From positions 1 to 64,000 of the forward strand of contig JAQGIC010000120.1 in the NCBI GenBank assembly GCA_028288725.1: a stretch of 64,000 nt of DNA, given 5' to 3'. The notes under the pieces were generated by a model. The model did no database searches, was not told the DNA's origin, and worked only from the letters and a program-made list of their open reading frames with translations. Source of the DNA: Rhodospirillales bacterium (GTDB lineage: Bacteria; Pseudomonadota; Alphaproteobacteria; ATCC43930; CGMCC-115725). The first letter of the stretch is position 1; each line of letters starts with the position of its first letter. This document shows, piece by piece, positions 41,969 to 50,471 of this stretch. The translations under genes and the position numbers were made by a program.

Positions 41969-42991
41969 TCACGTCGTCCCGCGGGTCAACAGGGCGAAGC
42001 CCAGATCGATGACCCGCCCGCTGGCCGACGGGTCCTCCTTCGCCAATCGTGCCAGGATCAGTTCGCCGGCGCGGTGTCCCATGGCGTAGGCCGGAATCTC
42101 GATGGTCGTCAGGGCCGGTTGCATCTGCCGCCCGATCTCCAGATTGCCCAGGCCGGCGATCGCGACGCGGCCGGGCACGTCGATGCCGCGCCGCTGGCAT
42201 TCCAGCAGGCCGCCCACGGCCATGACGTCGGTGGCAAAGAACACCCCGTCGATATCCGGGGCACGGGCGAGAATACGGCCGAACGCCTCGCGACCGGCGG
42301 CGATCGACAGATCGGCCGGGACCTCGGTCTCGGGGGGCGGTGCGCCGGCGGCGGCAAGGGCGGCCGCGAACCCGGCCAGGCGGGCCTCCGCCCGGCTCTC
42401 CAGGCCTCCGACGAAGGCGCAGCGTCCGCGACCGCGCGCGAGCAGGTGGCGCGCGACCGTGGCGCCCGCTTCGAAATTCGAGAAGCCGACGATCATGTCG
42501 ATCGGGTCCGGGCTCAACTCCCAGGTCTCGACCACGGGGGCGGCCTGGCGTCGAAGCGAGGCGCGCACCGCCTCGTCATGGACGGCGCCCACGATGACCA
42601 CGGCGTCCGGCTGCCGCCCGACCAGGGCGCGGACCAGTTTGCGCCGCTTGTCGTCGCTATAGCCGAAATCGCCGATCAGCAGATGCAGGTCCGCCGCCGC
42701 GACGGCGTCGGCCAGACCGCGCACCGTCTCGGAAAAGATGGAATTGCCGATGGTCGGCACCAGCACGGCCAGGATGCCGCTACGCCGCGAGGCAAGGCTG
42801 CTGGCGGAAAGATTGGGCACGTAACCCAGCGCATCGACCGCCGCCATGATGCGGGCCAGCGTCTCCGCCGCGACCTTGCCGGGCTGGCGCAGCGCGCGGG
42901 ACACGGTCATCGCCGAGGTGCCGGCCAGGATCGCCACATCCTCGATGCGCGGCCGCTCGGTCAAAGGTCTCAAAGGGGCGGATTCGTTCAT
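41969..42991 (-). CDS. LacI-family transcriptional regulator
   Basis: This 340-aa protein starts at ATG 42991 (AAGG upstream; frame open to 43072). The helix-turn-helix and hinge occupy about residues 14-70 (RIEDVAILAGTSAMTVSRAL, LGYVPNLSASSLASRRSG), followed by a type I periplasmic-binding-protein-like core (ILAVLVPTIGNSIFSETVRG to the end). It diverges from the PhyH operon, and two LacI-type operators lie in between, one over the operon promoter. The inducer is unknown; a sugar, polyol or hydroxy acid would be usual. Confidence 0.9.
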   Translation of the reverse strand: MNESAPLRPLTERPRIEDVAILAGTSAMTVSRALRQPGKVAAETLARIMAAVDALGYVPNLSASSLASRRSGILAVLVPTIGNSIFSETVRGLADAVAAADLHLLIGDFGYSDDKRRKLVRALVGRQPDAVVIVGAVHDEAVRASLRRQAAPVVETWELSPDPIDMIVGFSNFEAGATVARHLLARGRGRCAFVGGLESRAEARLAGFAAALAAAGAPPPETEVPADLSIAAGREAFGRILARAPDIDGVFFATDVMAVGGLLECQRRGIDVPGRVAIAGLGNLEIGRQMQPALTTIEIPAYAMGHRAGELILARLAKEDPSASGRVIDLGFALLTRGTT

Positions 42992-43043
42992 GACCGAGAC
43001 CTTGAGGCGTAGCGGGCGGGGATTGCAAGCCGGAACCAAACCG

Positions 43044-43093
43044 TTGACGGTCGAAAATGATAGCGCTACCATACGGCAATGTTAGCGCTATCA
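43044..43093 (+). promoter_or_regulatory. PhyH operon promoter with two LacI-type operators
   Basis: TTGACG (43044-43049) and TACCAT (43067-43072) lie 17 nt apart. TGATAGCGCTACCA (43058-43071) and TGTTAGCGCTATCA (43080-43093) are two near-perfect palindromes sharing the core TAGCGCTA, with centres 22 bp apart, that is on the same DNA face. AGCGCT with a central CpG is typical of LacI-family binding. The first covers the -10 region and the second the start of transcription, so repression of both divergent genes is expected. Confidence 0.75.
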
Positions 43094-43120
43094 TAAACAT
43101 CGAACGATCGAGGAAACGCC

Positions 43121-43996
43121 ATGATCTCGGCCCAGGAAGTTGCCGCCTATCATCGGAACGGCGTGCTGGTGGTGCAGGACGTGCTCGATGCCGCCCAGCT
43201 GCGTGAGGCGCGGCGGCTGGTCGACGAGTTCATCCAGAAGGCCGGTGCGGTCGCCAACCATAACGACGTCTACGATCTGGAGCCCGGCCACCGGCCGGAC
43301 GCACCGCGGGTCCGCCGGATCAAGACGCCGCACAAGCATCATCCGTTCTTCTGGGATCTGGCCCGCTCGCCCCGGCTGCTGTCGATCCTGCAGGCGCTGC
43401 TCGGGCCGGCCGTGCGATTGCATGGCTCGAAGATCAATTTGAAGGCGCCGCATTTCGGCTCGCCGGTCGAGTGGCATCAGGACTGGGCGTTCTACCCCCA
43501 CACCAACGACGATATCCTGGCCGTCGGCGTGATGCTCGACGATTGCACGGTCGAGAACGGCGCGATGCTGGTCGTGCCCGATACCCATCGCGGCGTGGTC
43601 CATGACCATCACGCCGACGGCTATTTCTGCGGCGCGATGGATCCGACCGATTGCGACGTCGATTTCGGCGCGGCAGTGCCCGTCACGGGCAAGGCCGGCG
43701 CCATGAGCTTTCATCATGTCCGCGCGGTCCATGGCTCGGCGCAGAACCTGTCGGACAAGCCGCGCGCGCTGTTGCTCTACGAGTTTGCGGCGTCCAATGC
43801 CTGGCCGCTGTCCGGCGTTGCGGATCTGGCCGCGTTCAATGCGCGGATCGTCGCCGGCGAGCCCACCATCATTCCGCGCCTGACCGGCGTTCCGGTCCGC
43901 ATGCCGCTGCCGCCGGCGCCGCATCAGGGCTCGATCTACGAAAACCAGACGAGTGCCAAGAACCGGTATTTCGGCGCCAAGCAGAGCGCCGCCTGA
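43121..43996 (+). CDS. Phytanoyl-CoA dioxygenase family (PhyH) oxygenase
   Basis: This 291-aa protein has the Fe(II)/2-oxoglutarate dioxygenase facial triad: H119 and D121 in PVEWHQDWAFYPHTN, and H204 in VRAVHGSAQN, with R215 (KPR) placed to bind the 2-oxoglutarate carboxylate. The N-terminus (QEVAAYHRNGVLVVQDVLD) is that of the PhyH family, which hydroxylates many small molecules. GAGGAAA precedes the ATG. It opens a LacI-controlled operon with a transporter and a TIM-barrel isomerase, so a catabolic role on an imported compound is likely. Confidence 0.9.
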   Translation: MISAQEVAAYHRNGVLVVQDVLDAAQLREARRLVDEFIQKAGAVANHNDVYDLEPGHRPDAPRVRRIKTPHKHHPFFWDLARSPRLLSILQALLGPAVRLHGSKINLKAPHFGSPVEWHQDWAFYPHTNDDILAVGVMLDDCTVENGAMLVVPDTHRGVVHDHHADGYFCGAMDPTDCDVDFGAAVPVTGKAGAMSFHHVRAVHGSAQNLSDKPRALLLYEFAASNAWPLSGVADLAAFNARIVAGEPTIIPRLTGVPVRMPLPPAPHQGSIYENQTSAKNRYFGAKQSAA

Positions 43997-44092
43997 CCCC
44001 GGCGCCGCGCCCGGACGGAGGTAAGACCCGACGCATATCGCCCAAGAATCACCACAACCGGCCCAAGCCGGAAACAGGGAGGAGACGGCAAA

Positions 44093-45469
44093 ATGGCCCA
44101 TGCAACCGAACAGGTCGCCGGCACCGCGAAACGGTCTTTGACCCCTATCATGCTGGCCGCGGCCGTCGGCTCGGCGCTCGAATGGTACGATTTCTTCATC
44201 TACGGCACGGCGGCGGCGCTGGTGTTCGGCGATCTGTTCTTCCCGAAGTTCGATCCCAGCATGGGCATGCTGCTCTCGTTCACCACCTTCGGCGTCGGTT
44301 TCGTCGCCCGCCCGTTCGGCGGCATCCTGTTCGGCTATCTGGGCGACCGCTGGGGACGCAAGCCGGTGCTGGTAATGACCATCGTCCTGGTCGGCGGTGG
44401 AACCTTCCTGATCGGCCTGCTGCCGACCTACGACCAGATCGGCCTGTGGGCGCCGGCCCTGCTCGCCGTCTTGCGTCTCATTCAGGGGCTGGGTGCCGGT
44501 GCCGAATATGGCGGGGCCGTCATTCTCGCGGTCGAATACGCGCCGGAAGGACGCCGCGGCTTCTTCGGCAGTTTCGCACCGATGGGCGTGACGGTCGGCA
44601 ATCTGCTCGCCGCCGGCGTCTTCGGCCTCGTCACCATGCTGACCAAGGAGCAATTGCTGTCCTGGGGCTGGCGCATCCCGTTCCTGGTCAGTCTGGCGCT
44701 GGTGCTGCTCGGGATCTATATCCGGATGCGGGTGCAGGAAACGCCGGTCTTCACCGACACCGCCAAGCGCCAGCCGCCGGTCAAGATGCCGGCGCTGGCG
44801 GCATTGCGCCGACATCCGCGCAACTTCGCCGTCGTGGTCGGCGCGCGCATGGCGGAAAACGGCCTCGGCTACCTCTTCCCGGTGTTCGGCCTCAGCTACA
44901 TCATCAACACGCTGCACTTGCCCAGAAATGTGGCGCTGCTGGGCGTATTCACCGGCAATTTCGTCGAGATCGCGGGCATCCTGTTCTTCGGCTGGCTGTC
45001 CGACAAGGTCGGGCGCCGGCCGGTCTATATGGGCGGCGCGCTGTTCTCGGCGTTGTTTTCGTTCCCGTTCTTCCTGATGATCAATACCGGCAGCACCAGC
45101 CTGATCGTCATCGCCTTCGCGCTCATCATGGGCATCGGCGGAGGCGCGATGTTCGGGCCGCAGGCGGCATATTTCGCCGAGCTGTTTGGTCCGCGCCTGC
45201 GCTTCAGCGGCTTCGCCTTCGCGCGCGAACTGGGTTCGATCCTCGCCGGCGGCCCGGCCCCGGCCTTGGCGGCCCTGCTGGTGATCTGGCTGGATGGCGC
45301 GCCGTGGGGGGTGGCGCTCTACGTGATCGCCCTGTCGCTGATCACGCTGACCGCGGTCTGGTGGGGGCCGGAGACGAACACCAGCGATCTCAGGGTCGAT
45401 TATTCGACGGCGGTTGACGATTCCGCCCAGGAGGAGCGCGCGGCCATCCCGCTCCGGACGAGCCTTTAG
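44093..45469 (+). CDS. MFS transporter, metabolite:H+ symporter (MHS) type
   Basis: This 458-aa membrane protein has 12 predicted helices. It carries the MHS opening ALEWYDFFIYGTAAALVFGD, FGYLGDRWGRKPVLVMTIV between TM2 and TM3, RLIQGLGAGAEYGGAVILAVEY and FGWLSDKVGRRPVYMGGAL. Relatives import betaine, alpha-ketoglutarate, shikimate or dicarboxylates. GGGAGGAG lies before the ATG. It lies 96 nt after the PhyH gene. Its stop codon is also the first base of a 13-bp hairpin repeat. Confidence 0.92.
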   Translation: MAHATEQVAGTAKRSLTPIMLAAAVGSALEWYDFFIYGTAAALVFGDLFFPKFDPSMGMLLSFTTFGVGFVARPFGGILFGYLGDRWGRKPVLVMTIVLVGGGTFLIGLLPTYDQIGLWAPALLAVLRLIQGLGAGAEYGGAVILAVEYAPEGRRGFFGSFAPMGVTVGNLLAAGVFGLVTMLTKEQLLSWGWRIPFLVSLALVLLGIYIRMRVQETPVFTDTAKRQPPVKMPALAALRRHPRNFAVVVGARMAENGLGYLFPVFGLSYIINTLHLPRNVALLGVFTGNFVEIAGILFFGWLSDKVGRRPVYMGGALFSALFSFPFFLMINTGSTSLIVIAFALIMGIGGGAMFGPQAAYFAELFGPRLRFSGFAFARELGSILAGGPAPALAALLVIWLDGAPWGVALYVIALSLITLTAVWWGPETNTSDLRVDYSTAVDDSAQEERAAIPLRTSL

Positions 45470-45501
45470 AGCATGGTTCGACTCGCAATCGAACCATGCT
45501 C
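45469..45501. repeat. Hairpin repeat, copy 1
   Basis: GAGCATGGTTCGA (45469-45481) and TCGAACCATGCTC (45489-45501) are a perfect 13-bp inverted repeat with a 7-nt loop. GTTAT and then TGGCGCGA follow within about 30 nt. A second copy with the compensated change GAGCCTGGTTCGA ... TCGAACCAGGCTC lies at 58912-58947 and is followed by GTTATTGGCGCGA. Compensatory change in both arms shows that the hairpin itself is kept. It resembles REP-like intergenic elements; a terminator role is not supported by a T-run. Confidence 0.75.
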
Positions 45502-45603
45502 AGACGTTATCGATCTGGCGCGACTTCTTATCGTTCGAATGAGTCCATTCGACCGGTTTGGATCAGTGATCGAAACCGGAAAGCGCGCGAGGGCGGCGCA
45601 CCC

Positions 45604-46446
45604 ATGACCCAACGCCTGCTCGTTCTGCAATCGCTCTGGGCCATGGAGCGCCGACGCCCCGATGGGGCGGAATGGACGCTCGATCGAAAACTCTCGATGA
45701 TCCGCGACGCCGGCTTCGACGGCGCCGGCGTCCGTTTCTTCGACGATGCCTATGCCCGCGCGGTGACCGGCTTCCTCGGCGCCAACGGCCTGGTCTGGCA
45801 GGCGCAATGCTATCCGCAGACGGTGGAGGATCTGGCGCCGATCCTGGACCGGGTCCGAGCGCTGGGCGCCGATCACGTCAATCTGCAGCCGGACGTGCGG
45901 CCCTACCGGCTGGAGGATTGCTACCCCTATATCGAAGGATGGCAGCGTCTGGCCCAAGACGCCGGCATTCCGGTCCATATCGAAACGCACCGCGATCGCA
46001 TGACGACCGACATGCTGACCATGCTGCATCTGCTCGACCGTTTTCCCGACCTGCGCCTGACGGCCGACCTGTCGCATTATGTCGTGGGGCGCGAATTCGC
46101 CTGGCCGGTCAGCCGCGAGAACCACGCGTCGATCCACCGGATTCTGGACAATTGCTGGGGCCTGCACGGCCGCGTGGCCAGCCGCGAGCAGATCCAGGTC
46201 CAGATCAGTTTCCCCCACCAGCGCGACTGGCTCGACCTGTTCATGGGCTGGTGGGACTATGCCATCCGGTCCTGGCGCCGGCGCGCGCCGCCCGATGCGA
46301 CGCTCACCTTCCTGTGCGAGCTCGGACCGAAGGAATATGCGATGACCGGCCCGGACGGTTATGAACTGTCGGACCGCTGGGAAGAGGCGCTGATGCTCAA
46401 GGATCTGATCCGGGCTCTGTGGGATCGGATCGAGGCGGCGGGTTAG
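45604..46446 (+). CDS. Sugar phosphate isomerase/epimerase-like TIM-barrel protein
   Basis: This 280-aa protein starts at ATG 45604. It fits the xylose isomerase-like TIM-barrel superfamily: KLSMIRDAGFDGAGVRFFDD, WQAQCYPQTVEDL, LGADHVNLQPDVRPY, VHIETHRDRMTTDM (metal-ligand Glu and His), LRLTADLSHYVVGREF and FLCELGPKEYAM. Members isomerise or epimerise sugars, inosose or hydroxy acids with a divalent metal. It is the last gene of the operon headed by the PhyH gene, though the hairpin repeat in front of it could lower its expression. Confidence 0.78.
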   Translation: MTQRLLVLQSLWAMERRRPDGAEWTLDRKLSMIRDAGFDGAGVRFFDDAYARAVTGFLGANGLVWQAQCYPQTVEDLAPILDRVRALGADHVNLQPDVRPYRLEDCYPYIEGWQRLAQDAGIPVHIETHRDRMTTDMLTMLHLLDRFPDLRLTADLSHYVVGREFAWPVSRENHASIHRILDNCWGLHGRVASREQIQVQISFPHQRDWLDLFMGWWDYAIRSWRRRAPPDATLTFLCELGPKEYAMTGPDGYELSDRWEEALMLKDLIRALWDRIEAAG

Positions 46447-46586
46447 GCCAGCGGCGTCCGGACCGGGGGCTCGCAAATCCCGTTCCCGCTCTATATATGC
46501 AGAGCCCGGCGCGCCCCGAGCCAAATACGGTCTTTCGTTCCCATGCTGGTCCAGACAGGTTTTCGCCAAATCCCGATACACCGATC

Positions 46587-47399
46587 GTGAGCCGGCCCAT
46601 CGCCGGCTTCCCGATGTATGATTTCGCCCCGCTCCAGGCCGCGAACGACGCCATCTGGCATCTGGTCGCGACCAGGCTGCGCGAGGCGGGACATGGCGCC
46701 GTGCCGGCGGCACTCGACCGCTCGCGGACGATCGACCGGCTCTGGCAGGATCCCGGGCTGGTCCTGGCGCAAAGCTGCGGCTATCCGCTGATGACCTCGC
46801 TGCTGGGACGGGTCCGTCTGGTTGCAACGCCATGCTATCGGGCGGCCGGCTGCAGCGGCGCGTCCTGGGGCAGTGCGCTGGTCGTCCGTGCCGACGAGGC
46901 GGGGCAGGATCTGGCCGGGTTCCGGCGGCGGCGCTGTGCCGCCAACCAGCCGCATTCCAATACCGGCATGAACCTGCTGCGCGCGGCCGTCGCCGAACTG
47001 GCTGACGGCCGGCCGTTCTTCAGCAGCGTTACCTGGACCGGCTCGCACCGCGGCAGCCTGGCGCTGGTCGCCGAAGGTGCCGCCGATCTGGCGGCGATCG
47101 ACGCCGTCACGCTGGCGCATCTGGCCCGCATCGAGCCGGCCCTGGTCGGCCAGACCCGCATCCTGGGCTGGACGGCGGCGACCGCCGGCCTGCCCTTCAT
47201 CGCAGCGGCGGACACCGACGATGCCACGATCGCGCTGCTGCGCCGGGCCCTGGGCGAGATCGTGACCGATCCGGCTCATCGCTGGATCTGCGAAGCGCTG
47301 TTGCTCGACCGGTTCGAGATCCTGCAGGAGGCCGATTACGACGGCGTCATGGCGCTCGAGCGACGGGCGCTCGCGCTGGGATATCCCGAGCTCGCGTGA
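46587..47399 (+). CDS. PhnD-like phosphate/phosphonate-type binding protein
   Basis: This 270-aa protein has the PhnD-like pattern (PF12974 type): IWHLVATRLREAGHGAVPAA, LVLAQSCGYPLMTSLLGRVR, GSALVVRADEAGQDLAGFRR, ANQPHSNTGMNLLRAAVAEL and GQTRILGWTAATAGLPFIAA. No signal peptide is visible from the GTG at 46587 or the ATG at 46614, so it may be cytoplasmic, which is unusual for a transport binding protein. There are no ABC genes beside it. Its stop overlaps the start of a DHA2 efflux gene (TGATG), so the two are translationally coupled. Confidence 0.78.
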   Translation: MSRPIAGFPMYDFAPLQAANDAIWHLVATRLREAGHGAVPAALDRSRTIDRLWQDPGLVLAQSCGYPLMTSLLGRVRLVATPCYRAAGCSGASWGSALVVRADEAGQDLAGFRRRRCAANQPHSNTGMNLLRAAVAELADGRPFFSSVTWTGSHRGSLALVAEGAADLAAIDAVTLAHLARIEPALVGQTRILGWTAATAGLPFIAAADTDDATIALLRRALGEIVTDPAHRWICEALLLDRFEILQEADYDGVMALERRALALGYPELA

Positions 47400-48802
47400 T
47401 GAATGCCTCCCTGCCGGCGCCAGGCGATCGGGCGACACTCGCCGCGGCGCCGGACCGCGCCGCGGCCTATCCCCGGCTGACGCTGTTCGCCACCATCCTC
47501 GCTTCCAGTCTCGCCTTCATCGACGGGTCGGTCGTCAATGTCGCCCTGCCGTCGATCGCCCAGAGCTACGGCGCCGGCGCGGCCGAACTGCAATGGACGG
47601 TCAACGCGTACCTGCTGCCGCTCAGCGCGCTGCTGCTGATGGGCGGGGCGGCAGGCGATCATTTCGGGCGGCGGCGCCTGCTGATCGGCGGGACGGCACT
47701 CTTCTGCCTGGCGTCGGTCTGCTGCGCGCTGGCACCCAGCCTGACCCTGCTGTTGGAGGCCCGCTGCGGCCAGGGCATCGGCGCCGCCCTGCTGATGCCC
47801 AACAGCCTGGCGATTTTGGGCAATGCGTTTTCCGGGGAGGCGCGGGGCCGGGCGATCGGCACCTGGGCCGCGGTCGGCGCCATCGCCGGCGCGGTCGGAC
47901 CGCCGCTGGGCGGCTGGTTGATCGAGGTTGCCGGATGGCGCTCGATTTTTTTCCTGAACGTGCCGGTGGCGCTGGGCGCGATAGCGCTGGCTTGGCGCTA
48001 TGTCGAGGAAAGTGCGGCGGGCGCGCAGCCGCTCGACTGGGCCGGCGCCGTGCTGGCGACCGCGGCGCTTGGCAGCCTGACCTGGGGCCTGACGCTCTGG
48101 TCGGCCCATCACGTTGCGGATAGGGCGGTGGGCGTCGGGCTCCTCGGCGGCGTCGCGATATTGGCGCTGTTCGTGCTGGTGGAACATCGACGCGGCGAGG
48201 GGGCGATGATGCCCCTGGCCCTGTTCGGGGGGCGCGCCTTCGTCGGGCTGTCGCTGCTGACCTTCCAGCTCTATGGCGCGCTGGGCGGTCTTCTGGTCAT
48301 GCTGCCCTATCTTCTGATCGTGGCCGGCGGCTATTCGCCGCTCGAGGCCGGTATGGCGCTGCTGCCGCTGCCTGCGGTGATCGGGCTGGCGTCGCGCCTG
48401 ATGGGGCGGACGACAGAGCGGATGGGCCCGCGCTGGCCGCTGACGCTCGGGCCGCTCGTCACCGGCATCGGTTTCGCCTTGCTGGTCCGGATCGAGCCGC
48501 GGGGTAGCTACTGGGCGAGCGTGCTGCCAGGGCTGATCGTCATCTCGCTGGGCATGGCCGGCGCCGTGGCGCCGCTCACGACCGCCGTGCTGTCCTCGGT
48601 CGACCGGCACCATACCGGCACGGCCTCGGGCTTCAACAGCGCCATCGCGCGGACCGGCGGCATGATCGCGACCGCGCTCACCGGATCGGTCATCGCGCTT
48701 GCGGGAACGGATCTGGTCGAGGCGTTTCGCGCGGCGGCCTGGATCGGCGCGGCCCTGGCCGGCGTCTCGGCGCTGGCGGCCCTGGTCACGCTGGATAAAT
48801 AG
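47399..48802 (+). CDS. DHA2-family MFS efflux transporter
   Basis: This 467-aa membrane protein has about 13-14 helices. It shows the DHA2 opening SSLAFIDGSVVNVALPSIAQ, LQWTVNAYLLPLSALLLMGG, AGDHFGRRRLLIGGTALF and the antiporter motif C GAVGPPLGGWLIEVAGWRSI. Relatives (EmrB, QacA) export drugs or hydrophobic metabolites in exchange for protons. It is coupled to the PhnD-like gene in front. Its TAG stop abuts the stop of the convergent efflux gene with no base between. Confidence 0.9.
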   Translation: MNASLPAPGDRATLAAAPDRAAAYPRLTLFATILASSLAFIDGSVVNVALPSIAQSYGAGAAELQWTVNAYLLPLSALLLMGGAAGDHFGRRRLLIGGTALFCLASVCCALAPSLTLLLEARCGQGIGAALLMPNSLAILGNAFSGEARGRAIGTWAAVGAIAGAVGPPLGGWLIEVAGWRSIFFLNVPVALGAIALAWRYVEESAAGAQPLDWAGAVLATAALGSLTWGLTLWSAHHVADRAVGVGLLGGVAILALFVLVEHRRGEGAMMPLALFGGRAFVGLSLLTFQLYGALGGLLVMLPYLLIVAGGYSPLEAGMALLPLPAVIGLASRLMGRTTERMGPRWPLTLGPLVTGIGFALLVRIEPRGSYWASVLPGLIVISLGMAGAVAPLTTAVLSSVDRHHTGTASGFNSAIARTGGMIATALTGSVIALAGTDLVEAFRAAAWIGAALAGVSALAALVTLDK

Positions 48803-50275
48803 CTATTCCGCCGGCTCCTGCCGCGCGCGGCCGAGCGTGACGGTCGGGACCCGCGTCGCGATCAGCGCGATGACGATCGCCACCAGGAACATCGCCCAGA
48901 ACATCAGATGCAGGGAATGCTGCAACGCCAGCCGCACGAGCGGATCGCCGCCGAGCGTGCCGGCCGGCGACTGCAGCAGTCGCTGGAGCTGGTCGGCGGT
49001 GACCGCGACGCCGTTCATCCCGTGGCTCAGGCTGAAATTGACCACGGCGCCGAACACCGTGGCGCCCACCGTGCTGCCCAGGTTGCGCGCGAACAGGTTC
49101 GAGGCGGTGACGCTGCCGCGCTGGGACCAGTCGACGATCTCCTGGATCAACACGAGCGAGCTTACGCTCAGCAGGCCCATGCCCAGCCCCATCACCAGCG
49201 ATCCGAGTGCCGCGGCGGCGGGCGAGCTGTCCGCGCCCAACGTGAGGAAGCAGAGGGCGCCGATCGGGATCAACCCGCTGCCGATCAGCATGATCCGGCG
49301 CAGACCGACGCGCTGGAACGAGCGGGCCGCGATCGTGGCGCCGACCGGCCAGCCCAGCACCATCATGGTGAGCGCCAGGCCCGCGATGACGGCCGAGCGC
49401 TGCAGCACGACCTGGACATACATCGGCAGGAACGTGGTCAGCCCCATCAGCGCCATGCCGGCCAGCAGCGTGGCGCCGTTGGCGGCCGCGATCGGGCGGC
49501 GGCGCCAAAGCGCGAAGGAGATCATCGGATCGGGTGCCCGGCGCTCCTGCAGCACGAACAGGACCGAGGCGGCGATGAACAGGGCGCCGGCGATGAAGGT
49601 CGCGGCTTCGTTCAGGCTGCCGGCCTCGGTCAGCGCGAACATCAGGGCCGCGATGGCGACGGAGAACAGGGCGGCACCGGCATAGTCGATCGAGCGCTTC
49701 TGGCGCTTGACGTCCTCGCGCAGGAAAAAGACGAAGCCCACGGCGGCGGCGATGCCGATCGGCGCGTTGATCCAGAACACCCAGGCCCAGGACAGATCCT
49801 GGATGATCAGGCTGCCGGCCAGCGGGCCGACCACGGCCGAGAATGCCCACACGCTGGCGAGCCAGCCCTGGACCTTGCCGCGTTCGTTCGCCGGATAGAG
49901 GTCGGCGACGATGGTCAGCGCCATCGGCTGGACCGCGCCGGCGCCCACGCCCTGGATCAGCCGGAACACGATCATGGACGGCATCGACCAGGCGATGCCC
50001 GCGAGCATCGATCCGGCGATGAAGATGGCGATGCCGACCAGCATGACCGGTTTGCGGCCATAGAGATCGCTGAGCTTGCCGAACACGACCGTCATCGCGG
50101 TCTGGGTCAGCAGGAACGAGGAGAACACCCAGCTATAGAGGTCGAGCCCGCCCAGTTCGGCCACGATCTGCGGCATGGCGGTCGAAATGATCGTCGCTTC
50201 GATCGCCACCATGAACATCGACGCCATGACCGCGGCGACGACGAAGCCGCGCGATGATTTCACAGGCTCGGACAC
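48803..50275 (-). CDS. DHA2-family MFS multidrug transporter, 14 TM
   Basis: This 490-aa protein starts at a GTG preceded by GAGGT. It has 14 hydrophobic segments, the TM1 motif MVAIEATIISTAMPQIVAEL, FGKLSDLYGRKPVMLVG, RLIQGVGAGAVQPMALTIVA and motif C GPLAGSLIIQDLSWAWVFW. It is of the EmrB/MdtD drug exporter type but differs clearly from the convergent DHA2 gene (for example, in TM1 and the 14-helix length). Its upstream 196-nt gap holds an 8-bp palindrome (50381-50398) that could be an operator; no regulator gene is adjacent. Confidence 0.9.
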   Translation of the reverse strand: MSEPVKSSRGFVVAAVMASMFMVAIEATIISTAMPQIVAELGGLDLYSWVFSSFLLTQTAMTVVFGKLSDLYGRKPVMLVGIAIFIAGSMLAGIAWSMPSMIVFRLIQGVGAGAVQPMALTIVADLYPANERGKVQGWLASVWAFSAVVGPLAGSLIIQDLSWAWVFWINAPIGIAAAVGFVFFLREDVKRQKRSIDYAGAALFSVAIAALMFALTEAGSLNEAATFIAGALFIAASVLFVLQERRAPDPMISFALWRRRPIAAANGATLLAGMALMGLTTFLPMYVQVVLQRSAVIAGLALTMMVLGWPVGATIAARSFQRVGLRRIMLIGSGLIPIGALCFLTLGADSSPAAAALGSLVMGLGMGLLSVSSLVLIQEIVDWSQRGSVTASNLFARNLGSTVGATVFGAVVNFSLSHGMNGVAVTADQLQRLLQSPAGTLGGDPLVRLALQHSLHLMFWAMFLVAIVIALIATRVPTVTLGRARQEPAE

Positions 50276-50380
50276 GGGCTCGGTACCTCGAACAGTGATG
50301 CGATGCGCCTTGGCCGTCCGTCATCGCGGCGCCGGGGGGCATCGTCGCAACAAAGGTTACGATACTAAGCATTATCTTGG

Positions 50381-50398
50381 CCCGCGATTTCGCGGGCG
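50381..50398. promoter_or_regulatory. 8-bp palindrome upstream of the DHA2 gene
   Basis: GCCCGCGA (50381-50388), TT, TCGCGGGC (50391-50398) is a perfect inverted repeat about 105 nt upstream of the leftward efflux gene and 23 nt before the porin terminator. It might bind a repressor of the pump or be a second hairpin that protects the porin transcript end. Confidence 0.3.
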
Positions 50399-50420
50399 TT
50401 TCGAACAACCCTGAAACGCG

Positions 50421-50450
50421 AAAAGGGGAGAGCGGTTGCCCGCTCTCCCC
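50421..50450 (-). terminator. Rho-independent terminator of the porin gene
   Basis: On the minus strand an 11-bp perfect stem (GGGGAGAGCGG / CCGCTCTCCCC, 50425-50450) with a 4-nt loop is followed by TTTT (50424-50421). It lies 22 nt after the porin stop codon. This is the clearest intrinsic terminator in the window. Confidence 0.88.
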
Positions 50451-50471
50451 AGTCTTGACGATTCGAACCGA

